Notes under the pieces: generated by a model
Seen by the model: the letters and a program-made list of their open reading frames with translations, nothing else
Told to the model about the DNA's origin: nothing
Databases searched by the model: none
Position numbers and translations under genes: made by a program
Source of the DNA: Balneolales bacterium
GTDB taxonomy: Bacteria; Bacteroidota; Rhodothermia; Balneolales; Natronogracilivirgulaceae
Assembly (NCBI GenBank): GCA_007131625.1
Contig: SLQC01000216.1
Location: 1-21,914, forward strand
Length of the DNA: 21,914 nucleotides
Reading direction: 5' to 3'
In this document: piece by piece, positions 1-8,427 of the stretch
Layout: the number at the start of each line of letters is the position of its first letter
Position numbering within the stretch: the first letter of the stretch is position 1

Positions 1-141
1 ATATTTTTCCATGCAATAATTATTAATGTTTTCATATGTTTATAATCTGTTTAAAATTTTTAATTTCACGGTCACATGCATTGTCCATGACGGTCATAAT
101 CAGGCTTTTATGTGACGGAAAGCCGTTATGGCTATTTCATA

Positions 142-1362
142 TCAGGACCTGGCGGCTTCCAGTATGTTAAGCCTGAATATTTTTATCAGGGGAAACAGGA
201 ATACCACCATCGCGATAATAAACACGAACAGCCCCTGCATGTAAAACTGATCGGCGGCAAACGACATCGGAAGTATTGCATCAAAACCCATGTCGAGCAC
301 GGCCTGGGCGGCATCACCGCTGAGCCGGATCGGATTAATAAGCCATAAAATCAACCAGGCAGCAGCCATCCCGACCAGCACGCCGATGATACTGATAAAC
401 AGGGTCTCCAGGAACACAACGGCTGCCAGACGTCCCCGCTTCATTCCGACCGACAGCAGAACTCCAAACTCACGGAGCCGTTCCATAGTCATCGTTAGTA
501 TGGTCCCAAAAAAACCGAAGCCGATCACCACATACAAAATGGCCGTGATGAATCGTGGACCGGCAAGGTCAAGTTCCATCAGTTCCAGAAGTTCCGGCAT
601 CAGTTCGGGCCAGGTATAAACAGCCAGTTCTCCATCTTCAAATTTCTGTCGCAGTGAGGAGGCCACCGGTTCGGTCTGACGTTCCCGCTCCGGTGAGATC
701 AGCAGAGCCGTAAGGTGATCGTCGGCAGATAAAAGCCATTGTGCGGTTTCCAGCGGCAGGTAGACGGCCTGGTTGTTCATTTCACGGATGGGGTGTTCGA
801 TCAGTCCGGTGATCTCGAACAATCCGCTGGCCGACATTCCGAACCTCCCCTGTCCGATTAAAATGAGGGTGTCCCCAACACCGAGTTGCAGACGATCCGA
901 CATTCCCTGGCTGAGCATGACGGAATGTTCATCCGGTTCAAAAAAACGACCTTCGGTTTTGTAACTACGGATCCCGTTAAAACGGTGTTCTTTATCCGGA
1001 TCAATTCCCAGAACGATCGCACCCCGGGTATATCCGCCGTTGGCGGCCAGCATGAATGTTTCGATCCTCGGTACGATATGCGAAATTCTGTTGTCGGCAG
1101 CAAGTACCTGCTCCCGGACTTCCCCATCGTAATAGAAAGCGTTGTCAAGTGATGATTCCTCATCGTACCGGAAGTCCTGCAGTTGAAGATAGCCGATACT
1201 GAAGCTGACCATCCGGTCGATCATCACTTCATAGCTTCCCCGGTTTATAGACTGCATAAAAATGGCGATAATCACAGCAAAAACAATGGCGGAGATGGTG
1301 ATCGCTGTTCTACGACGTTTCCGCCAGATGTTCCGCCAGGCAAGTTTAAGATAAATCAGCAT
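142..1362 (-). CDS. FtsX-type ABC transporter permease (MacB/LolC-E family)
   Basis: Inner-membrane permease of the FtsX/MacB/LolCDE superfamily, 406 residues, about the usual length for LolC/E-like proteins. A first hydrophobic segment lies at about residues 19-38, after the basic stretch WRNIWRKRRR. A large periplasmic MacB_PCD-like region (about 40-265) follows. Three further membrane segments lie at about 270-295, 315-345 and 370-395, with the FtsX-domain motif MERLREFGVLLSVGMKRG near 290-307. These proteins move lipoproteins or other envelope substrates with a separate ATPase. No ATPase is in the window; one could lie beyond the left edge. It follows the LolA-like gene at 154 nt on the same strand, which suggests a shared envelope-lipid or lipoprotein job. 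No strong ribosome site is visible before the ATG. Family call is firm; the substrate is unknown. Confidence 0.9.
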   Translation of the reverse strand: MLIYLKLAWRNIWRKRRRTAITISAIVFAVIIAIFMQSINRGSYEVMIDRMVSFSIGYLQLQDFRYDEESSLDNAFYYDGEVREQVLAADNRISHIVPRIETFMLAANGGYTRGAIVLGIDPDKEHRFNGIRSYKTEGRFFEPDEHSVMLSQGMSDRLQLGVGDTLILIGQGRFGMSASGLFEITGLIEHPIREMNNQAVYLPLETAQWLLSADDHLTALLISPERERQTEPVASSLRQKFEDGELAVYTWPELMPELLELMELDLAGPRFITAILYVVIGFGFFGTILTMTMERLREFGVLLSVGMKRGRLAAVVFLETLFISIIGVLVGMAAAWLILWLINPIRLSGDAAQAVLDMGFDAILPMSFAADQFYMQGLFVFIIAMVVFLFPLIKIFRLNILEAARS

Positions 1363-1374
1363 GACTTTTAAAGT

Positions 1375-1435
1375 TTCAGGTTACTGATTACAGGATTCAA
1401 GGTTCAGGGCTCAGGGTTGAGAGTGAACGGTTTTA
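1375..1435. repeat. Degenerate short G-rich repeat tract between LolA-like gene and permease
   Basis: The gap between the two envelope genes holds a run of near-repeats built on TTCAGGG / CTCAGGG / TTGAGAG. I see no gene in it. It may be a simple-sequence tract. Its role, if any, is unknown. Confidence 0.4.
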
Positions 1436-1516
1436 ATATTTGCTGCGGAATTCTAAAACCATAGAAATATTGTAATTCTCACCCAATATACCGTTATTCT
1501 GTCGCATGCAGCTCTG

Positions 1517-2284
1517 TCATCGTAACCGCTGCATATTCTGCTGGGTGAAGAACCCGGTATTGATATCGATGTCGAATTCCATCTCCTGGTAGGTCAGGAT
1601 CGTGCGTTCGTTGTCTTTATCAGCAGGCGTTACGGTAATTCGTGCCGGAAGCTCCCGGCCGTCGAACCGGGTGATCTGATCCAGTTCCATAGTGTTGACC
1701 CGTTCATCCTGCTGGTCGTAATTCTCCACCCGAAGCTGGATGTAGTCAGCTGTGCAGATCCACATCATCACTTTCCCCCACACGATCGGGGTTCCCGGCC
1801 TGGGTCTCATTTCGATGACATAAGCTTCGCGACCTTCATACTCTTCGGTTCGGAGCAGTTCGTGTTCGTAATCCTCCACCAGATCGGTGTCACGAACCAG
1901 GTCATCGTTGGTAAAATCCGATCCCATCCATGACTGTGCCATCATGGATGAAGGGAGCCGGATGGTGCGATCGATTCTCGGGTCGTAATTCCAGATGTCG
2001 TTTCCCCGCATCAGATAGGCGGTCCCTTCATCGCGGGAAGGGGCCGTAATCAGGATCATCGAGTGATCCCTGCCCAACATCCACGAACGCATCGATACTT
2101 CCCGTTCATAGCGCGGACGCTCGATTTTCATGGTCATCTCTGCATAGCTTGAGTTGCCTCGCATCGCCTCTTCCATCCTGTCAATGATCTCTGCCGGATC
2201 CTGGGAGGATACTCCGGATGTCAATGTAATTACGAAAAGACAGGAAAACAGCGTTTTACCGGAAAAATAATTTTTGTAAAACAT
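1517..2284 (-). CDS. Outer membrane lipoprotein-sorting protein, LolA-like (COG2834 type)
   Basis: Periplasmic protein of 255 residues with an N-terminal signal peptide (hydrophobic core about 12-24, likely cut after GVSSQ). The mature part resembles the COG2834 LolA/LolB-fold proteins that sit beside RND or FtsX permeases: a helical start (PAEIIDRMEEAMRG), then a beta-rich body with motifs such as GNDIWNYDPRIDRTIRLP and GSDFTNDDLV. LolA-fold proteins form a half-barrel that carries acyl chains, so a lipid or lipoprotein carrier role is likely. The start is supported by AGGGAAG about 6 nt before the ATG. It lies between a TetR gene (24 nt upstream) and an ABC permease, so these three probably form one regulated unit. 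The substrate cannot be read from sequence. Confidence 0.85.
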   Translation of the reverse strand: MFYKNYFSGKTLFSCLFVITLTSGVSSQDPAEIIDRMEEAMRGNSSYAEMTMKIERPRYEREVSMRSWMLGRDHSMILITAPSRDEGTAYLMRGNDIWNYDPRIDRTIRLPSSMMAQSWMGSDFTNDDLVRDTDLVEDYEHELLRTEEYEGREAYVIEMRPRPGTPIVWGKVMMWICTADYIQLRVENYDQQDERVNTMELDQITRFDGRELPARITVTPADKDNERTILTYQEMEFDIDINTGFFTQQNMQRLR

Positions 2285-2308
2285 AGTGTCTTCCCTGGTT
2301 TGTCAATG

Positions 2309-3007
2309 TTATTGTTTCTGTTTCTTTTGGTATTCCTGCTTCCAATTCTGGTAATATTCCGGTTTCATGAGAATCCGGAATGTATGGCGTATCACTTCCT
2401 CTTTCCGCTTTTCCAAAAAATCATCGTACTGTTCATCTGTCATCTGGTATGCCGTCTGAACCACGGTTCTGCCGGTAAATGGGTACATGCACATTCCCAG
2501 CATGCTTACAGCCAGGCTTTGCGCATCGATATCGTCATTATATTTCCCTTCCTTGATCCCCTCATCTATCTGATCCATAAAGGTGGTGGCGCTCAATTCA
2601 GGGTGGTCTGGCTCATCAGCCTTACTGACCGGGATCGCTTTTTGCGCCAGTTCCAGAATCCTTCCGGGGTTTTTTGCAAATTCATGGATCATAAAGAGCG
2701 GAAATTTCGGATTTCGCATCATCGTATCGTGATAACGCCGGGAAAACGTAATAACCTGATCTTCCACATGAAGCGCAGGATTCCGCAGAATTTTTGCAAG
2801 TGGAGCCATAAGCGTCATGTAATCTTCCTCAAAGATCACATCAAACAGTTGCTGTTTGCTACGAAAATAGTAGTGCAGCATCATTTTGTTTATACCGGCC
2901 TCATCGGCGATCGTCTGCATCCTGGAACCTGCAAACCCTTCACTATGAAAGACTTTCCTTGCTGCGTCCTTTACTTTTTTCTCGTTATTATGTTCCTGAG
3001 GGCTCAT
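2309..3007 (-). CDS. TetR/AcrR family transcriptional regulator
   Basis: One-component repressor type with the standard TetR N-terminal helix-turn-helix: VKDAARKVFHSEGFAG, then MQTIADEAGINKMMLHYYF. A variable helical ligand-binding half follows. I chose the ATG at 3007 (MSPQEHNNEKK, 232 residues) because the HTH then starts at the usual distance from the N-terminus. An in-frame TTG at 3052 would add 15 residues. It reads toward the LolA-like gene and ABC permease with a 24-nt gap, so it likely controls its own envelope-transport operon. A near-palindrome at 3073-3094 is a possible operator. The inducer is unknown. Confidence 0.9.
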   Translation of the reverse strand: MSPQEHNNEKKVKDAARKVFHSEGFAGSRMQTIADEAGINKMMLHYYFRSKQQLFDVIFEEDYMTLMAPLAKILRNPALHVEDQVITFSRRYHDTMMRNPKFPLFMIHEFAKNPGRILELAQKAIPVSKADEPDHPELSATTFMDQIDEGIKEGKYNDDIDAQSLAVSMLGMCMYPFTGRTVVQTAYQMTDEQYDDFLEKRKEEVIRHTFRILMKPEYYQNWKQEYQKKQKQ

Positions 3008-3072
3008 ATTGCTTTTTTTAATTCTGCGCAGTGTGTTATACGCATGGTTCAACTATGTGAATTAACTTTAAG

Positions 3073-3094
3073 GGTTAAACCATATGGTTAATCC
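3073..3094. promoter_or_regulatory. Candidate TetR operator
   Basis: Inverted repeat around the perfect 12-bp palindrome AACCATATGGTT (3078-3089), with TTAA on both sides offset by one base. It lies about 65 bp upstream of the preferred TetR start, where an autoregulatory operator would be expected. Assignment is by position and symmetry only. Confidence 0.4.
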
Positions 3095-3146
3095 AAGAAT
3101 ATGCATTGACATCTCTATTGTCAAGTTCATGTATGCCGTTTTTTAA

Positions 3147-3191
3147 AAAATGCCTGTATAATCCCAATAGAGAGAATTTTGTAGGCATTTT
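3147..3191 (-). terminator. Long-loop inverted repeat, possible minus-strand terminator
   Basis: A perfect 9-bp inverted repeat, AAAATGCCT (3147-3155) and AGGCATTTT (3183-3191), with a 27-nt spacer. Read on the minus strand the stem runs straight into a T-run, as an intrinsic terminator would. It sits just downstream of the remnant ending at 3205. The long loop makes this only moderately likely. Confidence 0.4.
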
Positions 3192-3204
3192 CAAGAGTAT
3201 GGTG

Positions 3205-3396
3205 CTATCGGTTGAATCCTGACGCTACACCCGGGTTGACACCTTTTACGAACTGATCTCCCTTAGGGAAGCTTACACCCTCATTATTTACATTAGCTGT
3301 TGCAACCGGATAATTTCCATGATCCCTGGACGGGAAACACGCCATTCGCTGCCTGAATGACGGTCTGTACTGGTTGGGAACGCCATGTGCTACTAC
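3205..3396 (-). pseudogene. Unidentified coding remnant (C-terminal fragment)
   Basis: This stretch has no intact gene, but one minus frame reads as natural protein for about 60 codons: it includes VPNQYRPSFRQRM, then RDHGNYPVATANVNNEG, then FPKGDQFVKGVNPG, and stops at TAG (3205-3207). It has no start codon, and the frame closes at a TAA at 3418-3420, inside the end of the NTF2-like gene. I read it as the C-terminal tail of a lost gene. I do not recognise the family. The rest of 3053-3392 holds only the operator-like and terminator-like repeats listed separately. Confidence 0.35.
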
Positions 3397-3827
3397 CGGG
3401 GGGCTAAATAGAATGTTTTATTCACTATTTTCCATTGCCCTTCAATTTTGAGCATGGACATATAGTCGGTGTAAACTCCGTTCGGATAATCAAGTGTTAT
3501 CGTTGCAATAGCGGCATTTCCGGAAATATCAATTTCATCAATGCTTCTTGTTCGCTGATCTTCGCTATCCGGGGGAGAGCCGTCAAACCGGGCAATATAC
3601 TCTTCAAGAGTGAATTGTGAGAATTCATTATCACGTACAAAATAGAGATGGGCAACCGGATGAAAAGCCTCACGCAGATATTCCCCGTTTCCCGTAGCGT
3701 GAGCCTGGAAATAATAATTAATAGCTTCACGTACTTGTTCCTTTTCCGGATCCTGCTCCATTTGGGGCGAACAGAAAACGATGAGGAAAGTCAAAGAGAT
3801 CAATAACAGTTGATTCGGTTTGTTCAT
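3393..3827 (-). CDS. Secreted NTF2-like / SnoaL-type protein (putative lumazine-binding family)
   Basis: Small exported protein of about 144 residues from the ATG at 3827; a GTG at 3836 would add three residues. The N-terminus is a signal sequence (LLLISLTFLIVFCSPQ). The Cys could be a lipoprotein site, but Phe at -1 is unusual. The mature part has the cone-fold layout of NTF2-like proteins: helix with VREAINYYFQAHATGNGEYLR, then AFHP, then beta strands ending in a typical C-terminus with DYMSMLKIEGQWKIVNKTF. Such proteins often bind small ligands or support enzymes, and many have no known activity. No operon partner is obvious. Family call is fair; function is unknown. Confidence 0.75.
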   Translation of the reverse strand: MNKPNQLLLISLTFLIVFCSPQMEQDPEKEQVREAINYYFQAHATGNGEYLREAFHPVAHLYFVRDNEFSQFTLEEYIARFDGSPPDSEDQRTRSIDEIDISGNAAIATITLDYPNGVYTDYMSMLKIEGQWKIVNKTFYLAPR

Positions 3828-4126
3828 ACGTTGCACCGTTAATGGAAGTTTTTTTGAACTGGTAGAGTTATGAATTTCGGACCCTTATAAATTGAACAAT
3901 TAACGTAATTAAATCAATTTTTTTGGGTCATTCCGCATGCTCACAACTCCCCGATCAGGGTTAACATCTTTTTTGCTTTCCCGGTATTCATGGTTTTTTA
4001 GCCACCGGCGCAGTTGCTGACACTGATAAATCGCCTGTTCCATGCTAATGACAGGCGAGACAACCAACTCTGCTTCAGCCCTGAACAGCAAACTCGTCTG
4101 TTTGAGCCGCTGCTATGTGCAAACAA

Positions 4127-5194
4127 CTACTTTGTATGTTTCCATATGGAATTAATTATTTTAAACATAAATCTTACACACTTCCTTTGATAGGAAGTAT
4201 GATTAAAATTACCTATCAGATAGGTTTCCAGTTCAGGATGGTAAAACATAAATGCACCGGTTGCTCCGAGGACTCCCCATGAATTGAATTTTGCAGGTAT
4301 AAGAAGCGGGATAGGCTTTAATTGCCAGATTCCATATCCATAATCAAAATTGGGATACAGCTTTGCTTTGTCGCTTTTCATTATTTTAAGGGTTTCTGCA
4401 GATACCAGCTTTCCGGTTACCAGGGTCATCATGAATGTTAGAAGCTCCTCAAGAGGTGCTACAACTCCACCTCCAGCATAATCCATTCCGGCGAAACCCT
4501 TCAATTCGTTCACCCGAATAGTATTGGCATAGAATTCTGCCATTGGGAGATTTGAATCTTCCATGGGTTCTGAAGCGTGAAGCATATATGAGTGTTTCAT
4601 ACCAAGAGGAGCAAATATCAATTCACTTAAAGCTTCATGAAATGGTACACCCCTGACGTTTTCAACAATCAGACCCAGTAAATGATAATTAGTGTCGGTA
4701 TAATATGCTTTTTTACCCGGTGGCGCAGATGGAATTACATTTTGTTTTGCCCAGGTAATCGCTTCACGCGGAGTAATAGTAAAACCCGGATCAGCAAGCA
4801 GCTTGTCGAATAAAGGGTAGAAGTTGTCTGGTAAACCGGAAGTCTGATTTAGAAGATGCCGGATTTGAATATCATTAGAATAATCTTTCCCCTTGTATAT
4901 ATGCAGTTTATTCATCAATTCAAGATCCAGGTATTGACTGATATTGTCGTTAAAAGACAAAACTCCCTGCTCATGCAGCAAACTGACTATAGTTGATGTA
5001 AACAGTTTGCCGACACTTGCCATATAATTTGGCTGTTGTGGAGTCGACTGAATATCACCCGTATTACCTTCGGCAAGGGTAATGTGAAGATCTCTATTAT
5101 CAGAATGTACAAGTAAAAAGGCATTCTTAACTTTTGAGTCGTTATTTACTTTTTTTCTGAATAGAGATTCAATTTTTGCTTCTACTTTATTCAT
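4127..5194 (-). CDS. Serine hydrolase, class C beta-lactamase / DD-peptidase fold
   Basis: Penicillin-binding-protein-like serine hydrolase of 355 residues from the ATG at 5194 (MNKVEAKIES). The frame stays open to 5335, but the added 47 residues look unrelated to the family. The nucleophile motif SxxK is S60-V-G-K63 (MASVGKLFTS). The HLLNQTSGLPD block typical of the family is near 113-123. The tyrosine motif is Y165-T-D167 in YYTDTNYHLLG, where most relatives have YxN, so the Asn-to-Asp change is notable. The third box lies near WGVLGATGAFMFYHPE. No signal peptide is visible, so it may be cytoplasmic. Likely an esterase, peptidase or amidase; a true beta-lactamase role is not supported. It has a decayed toxin-antitoxin pair upstream. 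Confidence 0.88.
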   Translation of the reverse strand: MNKVEAKIESLFRKKVNNDSKVKNAFLLVHSDNRDLHITLAEGNTGDIQSTPQQPNYMASVGKLFTSTIVSLLHEQGVLSFNDNISQYLDLELMNKLHIYKGKDYSNDIQIRHLLNQTSGLPDNFYPLFDKLLADPGFTITPREAITWAKQNVIPSAPPGKKAYYTDTNYHLLGLIVENVRGVPFHEALSELIFAPLGMKHSYMLHASEPMEDSNLPMAEFYANTIRVNELKGFAGMDYAGGGVVAPLEELLTFMMTLVTGKLVSAETLKIMKSDKAKLYPNFDYGYGIWQLKPIPLLIPAKFNSWGVLGATGAFMFYHPELETYLIGNFNHTSYQRKCVRFMFKIINSIWKHTK

Positions 5195-5359
5195 CAAGCT
5201 TATGGTTGTTATAAATGAAATTGCACATACCGGACTGGCATTTCTGCTGCGTGTCGACTGACTTTGAAATTCAACAACCAACTGAAACACGTCAGCAGGA
5301 AACACCGGCATGGAACTCGGCAGGCTTCGTTCCATGCCTTTACTTGTTATACACCCGGG

Positions 5360-5589
5360 CTACTGTTTGTCGAATTCCTCCGGTTCTGTAACCGGCACTT
5401 TTTCAAGCAATTATTCAAAGGTTTTTTGATCTCCCCGTTGAGCTTGTTTTTTCAGGTAGTCAACAGGGTCGAGACTTTTTCAGTGATTGCAAGTGTGATA
5501 AACTGATTCATTGATACACCTTCCTTGTCAGGCATCTCTTTCAGTCGTTTATGATGAGATTCGGTAAGTTATACGCTTAATGTGCTCAT
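5360..5589 (-). pseudogene. Decayed RHH (HicB-family Arc-type) antitoxin
   Basis: Reading through lesions gives a ribbon-helix-helix antitoxin of about 75 residues: MSTLSV-stop-LTESHHKRLKEM, then VSMNQFITLAITEKVSTL, then in the next frame YLKKQAQRGDQKTFE-stop-LLEKVPVTEPEEFDKQ and a TAG at 5360. A good ribosome site (AGAGGTGAT) precedes the ATG at 5589. Three lesions are visible: TAA at 5569-5571 where relatives have a codon such as Arg; a one-base loss near 5461 (restoring it gives VDYLKKQ); and TAA at 5411-5413. The toxin remnant ends two bases upstream, the usual tight pairing for this PIN/RHH type. It is dead as a protein unless all lesions are sequencing errors. Confidence 0.8.
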
Positions 5590-5590
5590 A

Positions 5591-6005
5591 TCAGATCACC
5601 TCTATAATTTTTAAAAATTCATATGCTGTGACAACCTGGATTCCAAATTGGTTAACGCCGGAGAAATCCCGGGTGTTGCAGGTAGCGATATACTGCTAAT
5701 TGGCACGAACATTCAGATCCAGAATCATATCGTCTTTGGGATCATTAAGAATCGGTCGCCACAAAAAATGCACTTTATGGAAATTGACGACGCTACAGAA
5801 ATAGTCCAGTATTTGTCCGATTTTTTCTTCAGTAATATTTAACGTTTGTTGTTTGATGAGTAACACCTCCCGATATTCCAAAACAAGGGGTATAGAGAGG
5901 TTGATTTCAAATCTACGAGACTCCCAGATGTTTTAAAAGTTGAAATGTGGCTCCTCGATTTGATCGAAGGCCTGCATAAAGCACGCTAAATCGTTCCAGA
6001 CCCAT
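5591..6005 (-). pseudogene. Decayed PIN-domain toxin
   Basis: Remnant of a type II toxin of the PIN ribonuclease family. Conceptual pieces in order: VLYAGLRSNRGATFQLLKHL, a frameshift near 5910-5925, RFEINLSIPLVLEYREVLL, NITEEKIGQILDYF, LWRPILNDPKDDMILDL, VRAN-stop-QYIATCNTRDFSGV, and VVTAYEFLKIIEVI with TGA at 5591-5593. The Glu of LEYREVLL and the Asp residues of PKDDMI and TRDF remain. The N-terminal acidic IDTN motif is degraded to about LERFS, and TAG (5696-5698) interrupts the third motif region. Family members cleave RNA using these acidic residues, so this copy should be inactive. It is followed immediately by the antitoxin remnant. Confidence 0.8.
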
Positions 6006-6095
6006 ATTGATAAATTAAGTATTTTAAGAGCGACCAACTTCTTGTTCTGAAGCATCCGTTATAACTGTACATCTTTCAACAAACCCATTTACTCA

Positions 6096-7562
6096 TTGGC
6101 TGCTATATCCACCTACTTATTAATTGCTGCAGTGATCATGCTGATCAGCGTCTACACCAGTAAACTGGCATTGAATTACGGTATCCCGGCTCTCCTTATA
6201 TTTTTGGGAATTGGCATGATAGTTGGATCTGACGGATTAAATATCATCGACTTTGAAGATTTCCATCTTGCCCAGTCACTTGGGATTATTGCGCTTATAT
6301 ATATTCTGTTTTCTGGTGGCCTTGACACAAAGTGGAAAAAGGTAAAACCAATTGTTATTCCCGGAATACTGCTGTCAACACTGGGAGTTCTCGTCAGTGC
6401 TATCATTGTCGGTTATTTTACCTCTTTGATCCTTGGGGTTACCATAGTGGAAGGACTATTATTGGGTGCTATTGTTTCGTCTACCGATGCGGCCGCTGTT
6501 TTTTCTGTTTTACGTTCCAGGGCTATAGGCTTCAAGTACCGGTTACGTGAGTTAATTGAGTTTGAGTCCGGCACAAATGATCCAATGGCTATTTTTCTGA
6601 CGATTGGACTGGTCCAATATATCATGCTCCTTGATATGTCATGGTTCTCATTTGTGGTGCTTTTTGTACAACAGATGTCTATAGGTTTTATCGCCGGTCT
6701 CATCTTGGGAAAAGGGATCACCTGGACCATAAATCATGCAAATCTTGGATATGACGGACTCTATCCGGTCATGGCTCTCACTTTCGTTCCACTGATCTAC
6801 TCCATAACAGACCTATTGGGTGGAAGCGGCTTTTTGGCAGTGTATCTTGCCGGCCTTGTAATGGGGAATTCCGTATTCGTGCATCAACGGAGCCTGATGA
6901 ACTTTTTTGATGGTATCGGCTGGTTGATGCAGATCTGCATGTTTTTGGTACTGGGATTACTGGTATTTCCATCGGAAATTATGCTAATCGCAGGAAAGGG
7001 GCTTGTTATAGCACTTGTTTTAATATTATTGGGAAGACCTGTCAGCGTATTTCTGGCTACTGCATTTACCGGCATCAATAATCGGTGTCGCTATATGGTC
7101 TCCTGGGTGGGACTCAGAGGTGCCGTACCCATTATACTGGCTACCTTTCCGCTCGTAGCCGGTTATGCCCAGGCGGAACTCTTTTTCAGCATTGTGTTTT
7201 TCATTGTTGTGACTTCCGTAGTCATACAGGGCACAACCATACCTTTAATCGCCCGATGGCTGCATGTAGACTTCCAAATTAAAGAGAAAATACGCTATCC
7301 CATTGAACTTGAGCCATCTGCCGATACCAAAGCGGCATTAAAAGAAGTGGAAATCAGGGAAACCGATTATGCTCTCGGAAAGCAAATACTTGAACTGGGC
7401 CTTCCCGATAATGTACTCATCACATTGATCAACCGAGACGGGAAGTTCATTGTCCCTCATGGAAATACGGTATTAGAACTACACGACAAGCTGCTCATAC
7501 TTTCCGATAAAAAAGATGTGTATGAGATTCGTCAGTTACTTTGGAATGCACCAAAAACCTGA
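6096..7562 (+). CDS. CPA1-family K+(Na+)/H+ antiporter with TrkA-C domain (NhaP2/CvrA type)
   Basis: Polytopic inner-membrane antiporter of 488 residues. About a dozen hydrophobic segments run from residue 4 to about 395, starting with LLIAAVIMLISVYTSKLAL. CPA1 signatures are clear: SSTDAAAVFSVLRSR and FESGTNDPMAIFLT, the latter carrying the ion-binding Asn-Asp pair. Later GLRGAVPIILATFPL is the typical membrane segment near the C-terminus of the transport unit. The cytoplasmic tail (about 400-488) is a TrkA-C-like regulatory domain (YALGKQILELGLPDNVLITL ... HDKLLILSDK). It exchanges cytoplasmic K+ or Na+ for protons. The start is a TTG chosen because it gives a complete first membrane segment; no ATG or clear ribosome site is available nearby. 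Which cation it prefers is unknown. Confidence 0.9.
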   Translation: MAAISTYLLIAAVIMLISVYTSKLALNYGIPALLIFLGIGMIVGSDGLNIIDFEDFHLAQSLGIIALIYILFSGGLDTKWKKVKPIVIPGILLSTLGVLVSAIIVGYFTSLILGVTIVEGLLLGAIVSSTDAAAVFSVLRSRAIGFKYRLRELIEFESGTNDPMAIFLTIGLVQYIMLLDMSWFSFVVLFVQQMSIGFIAGLILGKGITWTINHANLGYDGLYPVMALTFVPLIYSITDLLGGSGFLAVYLAGLVMGNSVFVHQRSLMNFFDGIGWLMQICMFLVLGLLVFPSEIMLIAGKGLVIALVLILLGRPVSVFLATAFTGINNRCRYMVSWVGLRGAVPIILATFPLVAGYAQAELFFSIVFFIVVTSVVIQGTTIPLIARWLHVDFQIKEKIRYPIELEPSADTKAALKEVEIRETDYALGKQILELGLPDNVLITLINRDGKFIVPHGNTVLELHDKLLILSDKKDVYEIRQLLWNAPKT

Positions 7563-7599
7563 ATGATTGTCTGAGCTTAATACGTATCTTGCCTTTAAG

Positions 7600-7989
7600 A
7601 TGATACGGCATTCTCATATATCATGTATTCTTTTAACGGCTGTATTTTTGCTGATATCAGCAAAACCGCCCGATATCTCTGCTTCATCAGATCAGAGCTT
7701 CGGGTATCAACTGCCAGTGGATAAAAATGATTCGACGATACATACCCAAAAATGTCCAACCATCTATGGCATTCACAGGCAGGGTAGAAGCCTTTCATTT
7801 TTACTCAGAATCCCACCGCCGAATTTCAAAGACGATGTCCAGGAACTCAATCATCCGGGAATGTTTTCTGGACAAAGGATTCGACAGGCAGTATCAATAT
7901 ATTTGAATACCTCCAAAAGCATCAATCCCGGCCTATCCTCAGCCAAATTACAGTTTCCATTTCATTCTTTCTTGTATGTTGATGCCTGA
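7600..7989 (+). CDS. Possible small secreted protein, no family recognised
   Basis: Open frame of 129 codons from ATG 7600; a TTG at 7567 would add 11 residues. It begins with a plausible signal peptide (HISCILLTAVFLLISAKPP), followed by a polar region rich in Ser, His and Pro that ends in FHSFLYVDA. It starts 37 nt after the antiporter on the same strand, so it could be co-transcribed. A stem-loop overlaps its stop codon. There is no strong ribosome site and I do not recognise the family, so it may be spurious. Confidence 0.4.
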   Translation: MIRHSHISCILLTAVFLLISAKPPDISASSDQSFGYQLPVDKNDSTIHTQKCPTIYGIHRQGRSLSFLLRIPPPNFKDDVQELNHPGMFSGQRIRQAVSIYLNTSKSINPGLSSAKLQFPFHSFLYVDA

Positions 7990-8017
7990 ATAAGGTTGCC
8001 ACATTACTATTCAGGCA
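7983..8017 (+). terminator. Stem-loop at the end of the antiporter unit
   Basis: Perfect 10-bp inverted repeat TGCCTGAATA (7983-7992) and TATTCAGGCA (8008-8017) with a 15-nt loop, overlapping the stop codon of the preceding frame. There is no T-run directly after it, so termination or mRNA 3'-end protection are both possible. Confidence 0.45.
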
Positions 8018-8427
8018 ATCGAGTCCTGTTTAACTTTTACTACCCGCTACTCACAACCATTATGCAGGGTGTGGTAGCATAACTCCAATTACAATAAAGA
8101 AATGGAAAATTCTTTATAGACCAATGAGCCAGGAAAAGGCGTTGTTTTCGTCCTGGATGTAGAAAGCGCCAAATTTATCCTTGAAAAAGGCATGTCTACC
8201 AAGAAGTAACCAAATATAAACTCTGGATTCCGGCATGCTCGAATTTTGTCAAAATGCTTCTAATCCAAGTTATATAACTCTTGCATTCATCTGAAGGTCG
8301 TTTCCAATTTTTTGAAAATAAATTTTGAATCCGGCTTTCATTTTTCCGGGAAAGGTGTAATCTCCGAATGCCCCCACCATGCTTATCTCCGGAAAGTGTA
8401 CCCACGATATACCTGAGAGAAATACGC
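8018..8427. other. Gene-poor stretch
   Basis: No supported gene. One plus frame ends with about 28 coherent codons (NEPGKGVVFVLDVESAKF, then a TAA near 8207) after a TAG, which could be a fragment of a lost gene. Nothing else is recognisable before the hairpin cluster at 8428. Confidence 0.4.

Noticed and set aside
112..348. Plus-strand frame of 78 codons at the left edge
   Set aside because: It overlaps the 3' end of the ABC permease on the other strand. The remaining AT-rich 1-141 shows no gene.
2300..3091. Long plus-strand frame of 263 codons
   Set aside because: It is antisense to the clear TetR gene and its translation lacks any family features.
3909..4091. Minus-strand 60-codon frame from a TTG
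   Set aside because: Non-ATG start, no ribosome site and no recognisable motif; the surrounding 290 bp shows nothing to support expression.
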